A stretch of DNA of 64,000 nucleotides from NCBI RefSeq assembly GCF_000765215.1, contig NZ_JPJE01000018.1, positions 62,001 through 126,000 on the forward strand. The letters run 5' to 3'. Numbering within the stretch: the stretch's first letter is position 1; each line of letters begins with the position of its first letter. A program made the translations under genes and the position numbers. The stretch is from Eubacterium sp. ER2. Lineage in GTDB: Bacteria > Bacillota > Clostridia > Lachnospirales > Lachnospiraceae. Shown here in pieces: positions 9,421 to 18,003 of the stretch. Below the pieces are notes generated by a model that was given only the letters and a program-made list of their open reading frames with translations, had not been told where the DNA came from and searched no databases.

Positions 9421-11055
9421 CTAGTTGTCCTCGCCCTCCGCGACCGTGTAGGTCTGGCGCTTTCTGGCCATCTCGTCGCTCTCCAGATACTCGTCGTAGG
9501 TGGTGATCTTGTCGATCAGCTTTCCGCCGGGAACGATCTCCATGATGCGGTTTGCCGTTGTCTGCACGATCTGATGGTCCCTGGATGAGAAAAGGATCAC
9601 GCCCGGGAACTTGATCATTCCGTTGTTGAGGGCTGTGATGGATTCCATGTCCAGGTGGTTGGTGGGCTCGTTCATGAGAAGAACATTTGCACCGGAGATC
9701 ATCATCTTGGAGAGAAGGCAGCGCACCTTCTCGCCTCCGGAGAGCACCTTCACCCGCTTGACACCGTCGTCCCCGGAGAAGAGCATGCGGCCCAGGAAGC
9801 CCCGCACGTAGGTGGCATCCTTCTCCTCGGAGTACTGGGTGAGCCACTCCACGATGGTGTAGTCATTGTCAAATTCACTGCCGTAGTCCAGGGGGAAATA
9901 GGCCTGTGTAGTGGTGACGCCCCATTTGTAAGTGCCCTCGTCCGGCTCCATCTCGCCCATGAGAATCTGGAAGAGGGTGGTCTTTGCCAGCTCGTTGCCG
10001 CCCACAAATGCCACCTTGTCCTCCCTGTTCAGTGTGAAGGAGATGTTGTCCAGCACTTTTTCTCCGTCGATGGTCTTGGAGAGGCCATCCACAGTGAGCA
10101 CCTCATTTCCGATTTCCCGGTTGGGGCGGAAATCAATGTAGGGATACTTCCTGCTGGAGGGCTGGATGTCGTCCAGCTGGATCTTCTCCAGGGCTCTCTT
10201 TCTTGAGGTGGCCTGCTTGGACTTGGAGGCGTTGGCGCTGAAGCGGGAGATGAACTCCTGCAGCTCCTTGATCTTCTCCTCCTTCTTCTTGTTGGCCTCC
10301 TTCATCTGGCGGATGAGAAGCTGGCTGGACTCATACCAGAAGTCATAGTTTCCGGCGTAGAGCTTGATCTTTCCGTAGTCAATGTCCGCGATCTGAGTGC
10401 AGACCTTGTTGAGGAAGTAGCGGTCGTGGGACACCACGATGACTGTGTTGTCAAAGCCGATGAGGAACTCCTCCAGCCAGGCAATGGCGTCCAGATCCAG
10501 GTGGTTGGTGGGCTCGTCCAGGAGCAGGATGTCCGGGTTCCCGAAGAGGGCCTGAGCCAGAAGGACCTTCACCTTCTCGGGACCGTTTAAATCCTTCATC
10601 ATCCTGTAGTGCATGTCTGTGTCAATGCCGAGGCCGTTTAAGAGAGAGGCGGCGTCGGACTCAGCCTCCCAGCCGTTCATCGTGGCGAACTCAGCCTCCA
10701 GCTCACTGGCCTTGATGCCATCCTCGTCCGTGAAATCCTCCTTTGCGTAGAGAACCTCCTTTTCCTTCATGATCTCATAGAGTCTTGCGTTTCCCATGAT
10801 GACGGTATCAAGGACAGGAAACTCGTCATATTTGAAATGATCCTGCTGCAGGAAGGAGAGCCGCTCCCCGGGGGTGATGATGACCTCGCCGCTGGTGGGC
10901 TCAAGCTGTCCGGAGAGGATCTTAAGGAAGGTGGATTTTCCCGCCCCGTTGGCCCCGATTAGGCCGTAGCAGTTCCCCTCTGTGAATTTGATATTTACAT
11001 CTTCAAACAAAGCCTTTTTGCCGACACGCAGTGTCACATTACTTGTACTGATCAT
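9421..11055 (-). CDS. ABC-F family ATPase (YkpA/YbiT type)
   Basis: Soluble twin-ATPase of the ABC-F family, which acts on the ribosome (translation factors or antibiotic protection), not in transport; no membrane segments. 544 residues. NBD1: Walker A GANGAGKS (34-41), LLLDEPTNHLD (177-187), His loop SHD (209-211). A Lys/Glu-rich linker spans about 245-320. NBD2: Walker A-like GGNELAKTT (352-360), signature LSGGE (438-442), Walker B-like LLMNEPTNHLD. NBD1's own signature is LNGPE. Key residues of the site formed by NBD2 Walker and NBD1 signature are therefore altered while the other site is canonical. This pattern may be a trait of the YkpA/YbiT group. Ribosome site AGGAG lies 10 bases before the start. 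Monocistronic. Confidence 0.9.
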   Translation of the reverse strand: MISTSNVTLRVGKKALFEDVNIKFTEGNCYGLIGANGAGKSTFLKILSGQLEPTSGEVIITPGERLSFLQQDHFKYDEFPVLDTVIMGNARLYEIMKEKEVLYAKEDFTDEDGIKASELEAEFATMNGWEAESDAASLLNGLGIDTDMHYRMMKDLNGPEKVKVLLAQALFGNPDILLLDEPTNHLDLDAIAWLEEFLIGFDNTVIVVSHDRYFLNKVCTQIADIDYGKIKLYAGNYDFWYESSQLLIRQMKEANKKKEEKIKELQEFISRFSANASKSKQATSRKRALEKIQLDDIQPSSRKYPYIDFRPNREIGNEVLTVDGLSKTIDGEKVLDNISFTLNREDKVAFVGGNELAKTTLFQILMGEMEPDEGTYKWGVTTTQAYFPLDYGSEFDNDYTIVEWLTQYSEEKDATYVRGFLGRMLFSGDDGVKRVKVLSGGEKVRCLLSKMMISGANVLLMNEPTNHLDMESITALNNGMIKFPGVILFSSRDHQIVQTTANRIMEIVPGGKLIDKITTYDEYLESDEMARKRQTYTVAEGEDN

Positions 11056-11151
11056 AGTAATCTTTCTCCTATCAATCTCTTTTCAAGGTTTCATTGCATA
11101 CAAAGCCTATCTTAGCAAAAAAAGGAGGAAATGGCAAGGAGAAAAGGAGGG

Positions 11152-11180
11152 TTTTCATCTGTGGAAAATGCGTTTATAAT
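11152..11180 (+). promoter_or_regulatory. Likely promoter of the patatin-yjbQ-HD genes
   Basis: TATAAT at 11175-11180 with TTTTCA 17 bp upstream (11152-11157). It lies between the divergent ABC-F and patatin genes. Confidence 0.5.
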
Positions 11181-11205
11181 ATAGGTTGAAAAGGAGGCAG
11201 ACGAT

Positions 11206-12063
11206 ATGGTTAAAGCAACACTGGTACTGGAAGGCGGAGCGACCAGAGGCGTGTTTACCTCGGGGGCTCTGGACTATCTGATGGAAAAGGATTTCTATAC
11301 ATCCTATGTCATCGGCGTCTCTGCGGGATGCTGCAACGCGGTGGATTATGTGTCAAAGCAGCCCGGAAGGACGAGAGACTGCATGATTCACAAGGAGAAG
11401 GAATATAATTATTACTACGGCTTCCGAAAATTTATCAAAGAGAAAAGCCTGATGGATATGGACATGGTCTTTGACCGGTATCCCAATGAAATTTTCCCCT
11501 TTGACTACGACACGTATTTTTCTTCAGATATAGAGTGCGAGATCGTCACGACCAACTGTGTGACAGGCAGGGCGGAGTACATGACTGAGGACTCGGACAG
11601 GCAGCGGCTCATGAAGATCTGCCGGGCGTCCTGCAGCATGCCTCTGATCTGCCCCATGGTCAATGTGGATGGGATTCCCTATCTGGACGGCGGACTTGCG
11701 GATTCCATTCCCATAGAGAGGGCCATGGAGATTGGAAACGGCAAATCCATCGTCGTGCTGACGAGAAATCCAGGCTACCGCAAAAAGATGCCCTCAAGGG
11801 CTACAGTACAGCTCTACAGGAGAGCCTACAAAAAGTACCCGAACCTGATCCGCAGCATTGTGAACAGGAGCATTGTGTACAACAGGACCATGAAGCGCAT
11901 AGAACAGCTTGAGTCAGAGGGGAAGATCTTTGTCCTGCGGCCGCTCATCCCAACGGTATCCAGGCTGGAGAAGGACTATGACACACTGATGCATTTCTAT
12001 GAGCATGGCTACAGACTGATGAGAAAAGAGTACGACGAGCTCATGAGATTTCTGGAAAAATAG
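11206..12063 (+). CDS. Patatin-like phospholipase (YjjU type)
   Basis: Predicted Ser-Asp dyad lipid acyl hydrolase, 285 residues, cytoplasmic or membrane-associated (no signal peptide). Seen: the oxyanion segment GGATRG near residue 10, the nucleophile elbow GVSAG (Ser about 41), and the catalytic DGG in YLDGGLADSIP (about 162). The Tyr/Lys-rich C-terminal region fits the YjjU group of bacterial patatins, whose physiological substrates are not established. Start ATG 11206 has an AAGGAGG site. First of three genes with 16- and 19-bp gaps, so co-transcription with yjbQ and the HD gene is likely. Confidence 0.88.
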   Translation: MVKATLVLEGGATRGVFTSGALDYLMEKDFYTSYVIGVSAGCCNAVDYVSKQPGRTRDCMIHKEKEYNYYYGFRKFIKEKSLMDMDMVFDRYPNEIFPFDYDTYFSSDIECEIVTTNCVTGRAEYMTEDSDRQRLMKICRASCSMPLICPMVNVDGIPYLDGGLADSIPIERAMEIGNGKSIVVLTRNPGYRKKMPSRATVQLYRRAYKKYPNLIRSIVNRSIVYNRTMKRIEQLESEGKIFVLRPLIPTVSRLEKDYDTLMHFYEHGYRLMRKEYDELMRFLEK

Positions 12064-12079
12064 AAGGAGGACAAAAGGT

Positions 12080-12484
12080 ATGCATTTGTTTGAACATCAC
12101 ATTTCCACAAGGGGCGCCCAGCAGATGACCAAGGTGACGGACATGGTGAGGGAGGACATTGAAAGGAGCGGCGCAAAGGACGGCATCGTGGTAGTCTTCT
12201 CGCCCCATACGACAGCCGGGTTTACCATCAACGAAAACGCGGATCCGGATGTAGTCCGGGACATGCTCCAGGGCTTTGAGAAGGCCTTTCCCACGAAGGC
12301 GGATTACTACCGCCACGCGGAGGGCAACTCCCACGCCCACATGAAGACGACCCTCTTTGGCCCTTCCCAGACCATGATCCTAAGCGGCGGAGAGCTGATC
12401 CTGGGAATCTGGCAGGATCTCTATTTCTGCGACTTTGACGGACCAAGAAACAGGACCTTCTACGTAAAGATACTGGAGGGCTAG
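12080..12484 (+). CDS. YjbQ/UPF0047 family protein
   Basis: 134-residue single-domain protein of the widespread YjbQ family, described as having weak secondary thiamine-phosphate synthase activity in E. coli; the true role is unknown. Conserved family segments are visible: SPHTTAGFTINENADPDV, HAEGNSHAHMK and LGIWQDLYFCDFDGPR, with three His likely clustering at a metal site. Full length. It has its own AAGGAGG site and sits between the patatin and HD genes in one transcript. Confidence 0.9.
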   Translation: MHLFEHHISTRGAQQMTKVTDMVREDIERSGAKDGIVVVFSPHTTAGFTINENADPDVVRDMLQGFEKAFPTKADYYRHAEGNSHAHMKTTLFGPSQTMILSGGELILGIWQDLYFCDFDGPRNRTFYVKILEG

Positions 12485-12503
12485 AGTAAAAGGACAGGAT
12501 GAA

Positions 12504-13100
12504 ATGATGGATCACGATACATTACTTACCTTTCTGGGGGTGGCGGAGAAGCTGAAATGCAATACCCGACATTCCTGGACAAGCAGCGGGCGCCATGAGA
12601 GCGTGGCGGAGCATGTGTACCGCCTGCTGGTATTTGCCTGGCTTGTGAGGGATGAGTTCCCGGGGCTTGATATGAACCGGGTCATGGAGCTGGCTCTCTT
12701 CCACGATATGGGAGAGGCGGTCACAGGAGATATTCCCGCCTTTGAAAAGACAGGAGAGGATGAAAAGACAGAAGAAGAGGCGCAGGAGGAGATCGCCCGC
12801 CTTCTGCCCCGGCCCCGGCAGGAGGAGATGAGGGACATATTCCGGGAGGTTCGCGAGAAGAAGACGCCAGAGGCCCGGCTTGTGAACGCCATGGACAAGC
12901 TGGAGGCCCTGATCCAGCACAACGAGGCGGACCTCTCAACCTGGCTGCCCCTGGAGTATGAGCTGCAGCTCACCTACGGGGAGAAGGAGACAAGGGACAT
13001 CCCCTGGATGGCGGCGCTGAGGGAGCGGGTGAACCAGGACTCGGTGAAGAAGATGAGGACAGAGAAATTGAAAGAAGATCTCACAGGAGGGAGACTCTGA
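12504..13100 (+). CDS. HD-domain nucleotidase (YfbR/HDDC2 type)
   Basis: 198-residue HD-superfamily phosphohydrolase. The metal motif is laid out as in 5'-deoxynucleotidases: HESVAEHVYR near residue 30, HDMGEAVTGDIP about residue 68, and a later Asp in NAMDKLEALIQH. Family members remove phosphate from deoxynucleoside 5'-monophosphates; the sequence does not settle substrate. Two adjacent ATG codons (12504, 12507) are possible starts. Last gene of the patatin set; its stop lies 16 bp from the end of the convergent GntR gene with no clear terminator between them. Confidence 0.85.
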   Translation: MMDHDTLLTFLGVAEKLKCNTRHSWTSSGRHESVAEHVYRLLVFAWLVRDEFPGLDMNRVMELALFHDMGEAVTGDIPAFEKTGEDEKTEEEAQEEIARLLPRPRQEEMRDIFREVREKKTPEARLVNAMDKLEALIQHNEADLSTWLPLEYELQLTYGEKETRDIPWMAALRERVNQDSVKKMRTEKLKEDLTGGRL

Positions 13101-13116
13101 TGGAGAAGGAGGAGGA

Positions 13117-13761
13117 CTAGAGGTCCTCCAGATTGATGCCTCTTGGCACATCCATGTGGCGCAGCGTGATGTCGTAGATGTGGGCCGTGTCCCCGGCCTC
13201 CATGGTCTCAAGGATGGCGAGATGCTCCCGGTAGGTGTCCTCCATCCGGCCCGGGTGGGAGAGGGACATCAGGGCCAGCCGCTGCATCCGGTACATGAAG
13301 GTGTCAAAGATGTCGGAAAACTGTCTGTTTTCCAGATAGCGGACGATCTCTACATGAAACTGAAAATCATAGGTACAGAAATCCTGGATAGACTGCGTGG
13401 TCTCCAGGATTTCTTTCATTTCCTCCATATTGAAATGAAGCTCCCGGAAGAGCCGCTTTGCCCTTCTGGATGTGTAGGCCCGGGTGATCTCCATGGCACA
13501 GTAGGTCTCCAGGGCGGAGCGCACCTGGAAGGTCTCCACCACGTCCTTCTTTGTGAGCTGGTGGAGGCGGAATCCCTTGCTGGGGATGATGTCAATGTAG
13601 CCCTCCTGCACCAGCCTGTGGATGGCGTCCCGAAAGGGGGTGCGGGAGATGCCCAGCTCCCGGGAGAGCTTGGTCTCGGAGTAGATCTCCTGGTAGGAGA
13701 GCTGATCCTCTGTGATCATTTTCTTTAAATGCTCATAGGCCTGTTCGTTTAATGTCATCAT
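13117..13761 (-). CDS. GntR-family transcriptional regulator (FCD domain)
   Basis: 214-residue FadR-type regulator. Residues 1-70 form the winged helix (LSRELGISRTPFRDAIHRLVQEGYIDIIPSKGF); 75-205 form the FCD ligand domain, which in relatives binds a metal and a carboxylic acid. It is divergent from the sugar-acid dehydrogenase gene at 14138, and a perfect palindrome (14016-14029) sits on that gene's putative -35 box. Together these make it the probable local regulator, with a sugar acid or its oxidation product as effector (inference). Ribosome site AAAGGAG precedes the tandem ATGATG start. Confidence 0.88.
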   Translation of the reverse strand: MMTLNEQAYEHLKKMITEDQLSYQEIYSETKLSRELGISRTPFRDAIHRLVQEGYIDIIPSKGFRLHQLTKKDVVETFQVRSALETYCAMEITRAYTSRRAKRLFRELHFNMEEMKEILETTQSIQDFCTYDFQFHVEIVRYLENRQFSDIFDTFMYRMQRLALMSLSHPGRMEDTYREHLAILETMEAGDTAHIYDITLRHMDVPRGINLEDL

Positions 13762-14012
13762 GGCGCGGGGCTCCTTTTATATTTGTCTGTGTTTTGTCAA
13801 AGATAGATAAAAATTCTAAAAAAATCTAGTTCTATTGTACACTGTTTCCTGTATAAAATCCAATAGAAACCTGTGAAAAATCCACTTTTTGTATGAGTGA
13901 AGCGGGCGGAGCAGAGCGTTAATAAAATAACGTAAAAATCCAGTGTTTATGGGAATTCTGCCCAAATTTGAAAGGGGAAAATTGGCATAAACGGAGAAAG
14001 AAATTTTAGGGA
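13762..14012. other. Divergent intergenic region, AT-rich
   Basis: About 375 bp separate gntR from the dehydrogenase gene. Apart from the promoter/operator at 14013-14041 and one ACAAAC repeat at 14113, I see no gene and no clear RNA structure. The gntR promoter must lie in this stretch, but no single pair of hexamers stands out. Confidence 0.5.
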
Positions 14013-14041
14013 TTGACCGGTATACCGGTATGTAGTAAAGT
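14013..14041 (+). promoter_or_regulatory. Promoter with overlapping palindromic operator (candidate GntR site)
   Basis: TTGACC at 14013-14018 and TAAAGT at 14036-14041 are 17 bp apart. The perfect palindrome ACCGGTATACCGGT (14016-14029) overlaps the -35 box and spacer. Its GTATAC core resembles operators of FCD-type GntR regulators, and the divergent gene encodes such a protein, so repression is the likely mode. Confidence 0.6.
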
Positions 14042-14137
14042 GTAGTTAGAAAGAACAAAAAACAACAAGTAAGCACATATAAAACAGGATTATTTGTGCA
14101 AAACAGTCAAAAACAAACGCAAAGGAGAGAATGAAGT

Positions 14138-15025
14138 ATGAAAGCAGGATTTATCGGACTTGGAATTATGGGAAGACCTATGGCAAAGAATCTTCTGAAG
14201 GCGGGCGTGGAGCTGTTGGTGACAGACCTCAACCAGGAGGCTGTGGCAGATGTGGTCGCGGCCGGGGCAAAGGCGGCCAGCTATGCCCAGATCGGAGAAG
14301 AGTGCGGTACCGTATTCATCATCGTGCCAAATGGGGACATCACAAAGTCTATCCTCTTCGATGAGGGCGGCGTGGCCTCCACCATCAAAGAGGGGAGCAT
14401 CGTGTGTGACATGAGCTCTGTCACACCTGTAGAGTCAAAGGAGTGCTATGAGAGACTGAAGAGCAAGGGGGTAGGCTTTGTAGACGCCCCTGTGTCCGGA
14501 GGAGAGCCGGGGGCTGTGGCCGGGACACTGGCTATCATGGCAGGAGGTGAGGAGAAGGACTTTGAGGCCCTGAAGCCTTATTTTGATATTATGGGCTCAT
14601 CTGCTCTTCATATTGGCGAGGCGGGAAGCGGCAGCGTCACAAAGCTGGCCAATCAGATCATTGTAAATAATACTATCGCTGTCGTGTCCGAGGCCTTTGT
14701 CATGGCCGTCAAGGCCGGGGCGGATCCGGTGAAGGTCTACGAGGCCATCCGGGGCGGCCTGGCAGGCAGTGCGGTGCTTGACGCCAAGATTCCCATGATC
14801 GTGGAGCGCAATTTTAAACCAGGAGGACCTATTCGTATCAACCACAAGGACATCAAGAATGTGGTCAACACAGCCCACGCCATCGACGTTCCCATCCCCT
14901 ATACGGCCCAGCTCTACGAGATCCTGCAGACCCTGAAGATTCATGGCCACATGGAGGACGACCACTGCGGTATTGTACAGTATTTTGAGAAGCTGGCTGA
15001 CGTGGAAGTGAAAAAAGTAGATTAG
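14138..15025 (+). CDS. NAD(P)-dependent beta-hydroxyacid dehydrogenase (GarR/LtnD family)
   Basis: 295 residues, full length for the 3-hydroxyisobutyrate dehydrogenase superfamily. N-terminal GLGIMGRPMAKNLLKAG Rossmann motif (7-23), substrate segment DAPVSGGEPGA (116-126), catalytic Lys169 in KLANQI. Family members reduce tartronate semialdehyde or oxidise L-threonate/D-erythronate at C2. The adjacent DUF1537 kinase (12-bp gap) makes a tetronate (four-carbon sugar acid) 2-dehydrogenase the best guess (inference). Ribosome site AAAGGAGAG; a possible DeoR-type repeat (ACAAACGCAA) sits at 14113-14122, just before it. Confidence 0.85.
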   Translation: MKAGFIGLGIMGRPMAKNLLKAGVELLVTDLNQEAVADVVAAGAKAASYAQIGEECGTVFIIVPNGDITKSILFDEGGVASTIKEGSIVCDMSSVTPVESKECYERLKSKGVGFVDAPVSGGEPGAVAGTLAIMAGGEEKDFEALKPYFDIMGSSALHIGEAGSGSVTKLANQIIVNNTIAVVSEAFVMAVKAGADPVKVYEAIRGGLAGSAVLDAKIPMIVERNFKPGGPIRINHKDIKNVVNTAHAIDVPIPYTAQLYEILQTLKIHGHMEDDHCGIVQYFEKLADVEVKKVD

Positions 15026-15037
15026 GAGGGGAACAGT

Positions 15038-16465
15038 ATGTCCATCAGCGCTGATATTTTGACTTCTTACAAAAAAATAGATGAAGAGTATATAGACAGA
15101 CTTCTGGGGGAGGAGATCGCGGCCAGCAATAAAAAGCTCGTGGTTCTGGACGATGATCCCACCGGAGTACAGACTGTCCACGACATTTCTGTCTATACAG
15201 GATGGGACAGAGACAGTATCCGGGCGGGATTTGAGGAGAGGAACAATCTCTTTTACGTGCTTACCAACTCCCGGGGCTTTACGGAAGAGCAGACGACGAA
15301 GGCTCACCATGAGATTGCGGCAGTGGTAGACGAGGTGGCCAAGGAGACGGGGAAGGAATACATATTTATTAGCCGCAGCGACAGCACCCTGCGGGGACAC
15401 TATCCTCTGGAGACGGAGCTTTTAAAGGCGGATTATGAAAAGAATACCGGCAAGGTGATCGACGGGGAGGTGCTCTGTCCTTTCTTTAAGGAGGGGGGAA
15501 GGTTTACCATTGGCAATGTGCACTATGTGAAATACGGCGATGAGCTGGTGCCGGCCAACGAGACGGAGTTTGCGAAGGATAAAACCTTTGGGTACACGGC
15601 GGCTACAATGCCGGAGTATGTAGAGGAAAAGACAAAGGGCGCCTACAGGAAAGAGGATGTAACCTGTATTTCTCTGGAAGATATCCATAATATGGATATA
15701 GATAAGATAGAAGGGCAGCTGCTCGCTGTAAAGGATTTTAACAAGATCGTTGTCAATGCGGTGGACTATGCGGATGTAAAGGTATTTTGCGTGGCTCTCT
15801 ACCGGGCTATGAGAAAGGGGAAGGTCTTCATGCTGCGCACAGCGGCAGCCATTGTCAAGGTCATGGGAGGCGTCACAAGCCAGCCTCTTCTCACGAGAGA
15901 GCAGATGGTGGTGAAGGAGACGGAAAACGGCGGTATCATTGTGGTGGGCTCCCATACGGAAAAGACTACCCGTCAGCTGGAGGCGCTAAAAGAGCTGAAG
16001 GAGATTGAGTTCATTGAGCTTGACGCCACCTTGGTGAAGGATGCCGCGGCCTTTGAAGCGGAGGTGCAGCGCTGCCTTGAGAAAGAAGAGGCGTGCATAA
16101 AAAGCGGCAGGACCGTGTGCTGCTACACTACAAGAGCCCTCATCACAGCGGACACAGGGGACAGGGAGGATGAGCTGCGGCTCTCTGTGCGGATCTCTGA
16201 TGCGGTCCAGTCTCTGGTGGGAAGGCTGTCTGTGACTCCGGCCTTTGTCATTGCCAAGGGCGGCATCACCTCCAGTGATGTGGGTACAAAGGCGCTGGCG
16301 GTAAAGCGGGCTAATGTGCTGGGACAGATCTGTCCCGGTATCCCTGTGTGGCAGACAGGGGAGGAGAGCAGATTTCCCGGTATTCCCTATGTGATTTTTC
16401 CTGGCAATGTGGGGGAGGCGGATACCCTCAGAGAGGCGGCGGAGATCCTGATAAGGGGAAGATGA
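15038..16465 (+). CDS. Four-carbon acid sugar kinase family protein, long form (DUF1537)
   Basis: 475 residues, about 40 longer than the second kinase of the locus. The N-terminal sugar-acid domain begins with LDDDPTGVQTVHD and has RSDSTLRGHYPLE; the C-terminal nucleotide-binding domain contains AKGGITSSDVG and ends in an FPGNVG segment. Insertions relative to the classic kinase include the stretch EGGRFTIGNVHYVKYGD. Characterised DUF1537 proteins phosphorylate threonate, erythronate or 2-oxotetronate at O4. The partner dehydrogenase suggests a 2-oxo acid substrate, but the long subfamily is not characterised as far as I know. Followed by a terminator. Confidence 0.85.
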   Translation: MSISADILTSYKKIDEEYIDRLLGEEIAASNKKLVVLDDDPTGVQTVHDISVYTGWDRDSIRAGFEERNNLFYVLTNSRGFTEEQTTKAHHEIAAVVDEVAKETGKEYIFISRSDSTLRGHYPLETELLKADYEKNTGKVIDGEVLCPFFKEGGRFTIGNVHYVKYGDELVPANETEFAKDKTFGYTAATMPEYVEEKTKGAYRKEDVTCISLEDIHNMDIDKIEGQLLAVKDFNKIVVNAVDYADVKVFCVALYRAMRKGKVFMLRTAAAIVKVMGGVTSQPLLTREQMVVKETENGGIIVVGSHTEKTTRQLEALKELKEIEFIELDATLVKDAAAFEAEVQRCLEKEEACIKSGRTVCCYTTRALITADTGDREDELRLSVRISDAVQSLVGRLSVTPAFVIAKGGITSSDVGTKALAVKRANVLGQICPGIPVWQTGEESRFPGIPYVIFPGNVGEADTLREAAEILIRGR

Positions 16466-16502
16466 TCTGACAAATAAATAACACAGAAAACAGTGGAAAG
16501 GA

Positions 16503-16524
16503 CCGGCCTTTAGGCCGGCCTTTT
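16503..16524 (+). terminator. Terminator between the two sugar-acid cassettes
   Basis: GC-only 6-bp stem (16503-16508 with 16513-16518), 4-nt loop, then CCTTTT. It separates the dehydrogenase/kinase pair from the DtnK cassette, which has its own promoter. Confidence 0.75.
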
Positions 16525-16548
16525 CATTGTGCGAGAAATACAACGAAA

Positions 16549-16664
16549 ACAAACGTAAAAATAAACAAAAATAAACATGCATTTTATACATGATATACAA
16601 AAAGATTGATAAAAATTAGATTAAATTGACAAAAACAAACATAAGAAGTACAATACAAACATAA
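16549..16664 (+). repeat. Cluster of ACAAAC(A/G)TAA repeats, candidate DeoR operator
   Basis: ACAAACGTAA at 16549-16558 and ACAAACATAA at 16635-16644 and 16655-16664, with partial copies (AAAC at 16563, 16573, 16663). The two identical copies lie exactly 20 bp apart, on either side of the -10 box. A related copy, ACAAACGCAA, lies at 14113-14122 before the first cassette. A DeoR regulator is encoded at the end of this transcript and is the natural candidate. Confidence 0.5.
16626..16654 (+). promoter_or_regulatory. Promoter of the dtnK-pdxA2-gntP-deoR cassette
   Basis: TTGACA (16626-16631) and TACAAT (16649-16654) with a 17-bp spacer, close to consensus. Start of transcription would fall near 16661, inside the second ACAAACATAA repeat. 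Confidence 0.8.
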
Positions 16665-16698
16665 ACGAACACAATGGAGCGTGAAGGAGGAATGAGAT

Positions 16699-18003
16699 AT
16701 GCCTCAATGTGTAGTAATCGCAGACGACCTGACAGGGGCGAACGCCACGGGTGTACTTCTGAAGAAGATGAATTACACGGCCTACACGGTCATGAATACG
16801 GAGCGGATTGAGCTCAGTACCCTGAAGGATTGTGACTGTGTTCTCTATCCCACGGACAGCCGTGGGGTTGACCCGGAAATCGCCTACAACCGTGTGCACA
16901 ATGTCTGCACTCTGCTGAAAAACGATGATGTCAAGGTCTACTCCAAGAGGATTGACAGCACCCTGCGGGGAAATCTGGGAAGCGAGACAGATGCCATGCT
17001 GGACTGCCTGGGTGAGGATTACGTGGCGGTTGTGGCTCCCTGCTTTCCCTCATCGGGGCGTATTGTGATCGGAGGCTATATGCTTGTGAACGGACTGCCG
17101 CTGCATAAAACGGACATCGCCATCGACCCGAAGACGCCGGTCACTATATCGGAGGACGCGGTGCTCTTTGAACAGCAGAGCAAGTACAAGGTGGCTTCCA
17201 TCCTGATGAAGGATCTGATGCACGGTAAGCATTATCTGGCAGACCTGATGAAAAAGCATGTGGCGGAAGGATGCAGGATCCTTACCGTTGACTGCGTGAC
17301 CCAGGAAGATCTGGATCTCATCGCGGACGCGGTGATCACAAGCAAAATGAAGGTAGTGGCCGTTGACCCGGGCGTCTTCACAGCTACTCTTGCCAGAAAG
17401 CTGATCACCCCCTCTGAGAAGAAGGAAAAGAGCCGTATCCTTGCGGTGGTTGGAAGCGTGCATCCAAACACGAGAAACCAGATGGAGGAGCTGTGGCTCT
17501 CCCAGAGGACCCACAATGTGTTTGTGAACACAAAGGAGCTTCTCGAGGACGATGAGAGGCGGGAGAAGGAGATCAGCCGGGTGACGGAGGAAATCCTTAG
17601 GGAATGTAAGCTGAATGTGGTTTCTACAGTGACCGGCGACGGCATCTATCCGGAAAACCGCATTGATTTTAAGCCCTACATGGAGAAGTACAACTGCTCC
17701 ATGGACGAGGTGACCGGCCGCATCAATTCCGGCTTCGCGGAGATCACTTACCGGATCTTTAAGGCAGAGCCTGAGTTCAGAGGACTGTACACAAGCGGAG
17801 GGGACATCACAGTGGCTGTGTGCGCGCGGTTTGACACGGCGGGCTTAAGCCTGATGGACGAGGTGCTTCCTCTTGCCGCCTACGGACAGTTCTTAAAGGG
17901 CGAGTTCGAGGGAGTTCATATTATCACAAAGGGCGGCAGCCAGGGACAGAACGATGCTATCAACAGATGCATCACGTACCTGAAAGAGAAGCTGTATATC
18001 TAA
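16699..18003 (+). CDS. dtnK: D-threonate kinase-like four-carbon acid sugar kinase (DUF1537)
   Basis: 434 residues. N-terminal domain opens with VVIADDLTGANATG, followed by YSKRIDSTLRGNLGSE, both diagnostic of the family; the C-terminal domain has LYTSGGDITVAVC and ITKGGSQGQ nucleotide-binding turns. In characterised bacteria DtnK phosphorylates D-threonate at O4 and the product is oxidised by PdxA2. The pdxA2 gene follows 66 bp downstream, which supports this assignment over the other DUF1537 activities. Start ATG 16699 has a GAAGGAGG site. Confidence 0.85.
   Translation: MPQCVVIADDLTGANATGVLLKKMNYTAYTVMNTERIELSTLKDCDCVLYPTDSRGVDPEIAYNRVHNVCTLLKNDDVKVYSKRIDSTLRGNLGSETDAMLDCLGEDYVAVVAPCFPSSGRIVIGGYMLVNGLPLHKTDIAIDPKTPVTISEDAVLFEQQSKYKVASILMKDLMHGKHYLADLMKKHVAEGCRILTVDCVTQEDLDLIADAVITSKMKVVAVDPGVFTATLARKLITPSEKKEKSRILAVVGSVHPNTRNQMEELWLSQRTHNVFVNTKELLEDDERREKEISRVTEEILRECKLNVVSTVTGDGIYPENRIDFKPYMEKYNCSMDEVTGRINSGFAEITYRIFKAEPEFRGLYTSGGDITVAVCARFDTAGLSLMDEVLPLAAYGQFLKGEFEGVHIITKGGSQGQNDAINRCITYLKEKLYI

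Noticed and set aside
13101-13127. Hairpin GGAGGAC/GTCCTCC between the HD gene and gntR
   Set aside because: No T-run on either strand and it lies inside coding sequence; not a convincing terminator.
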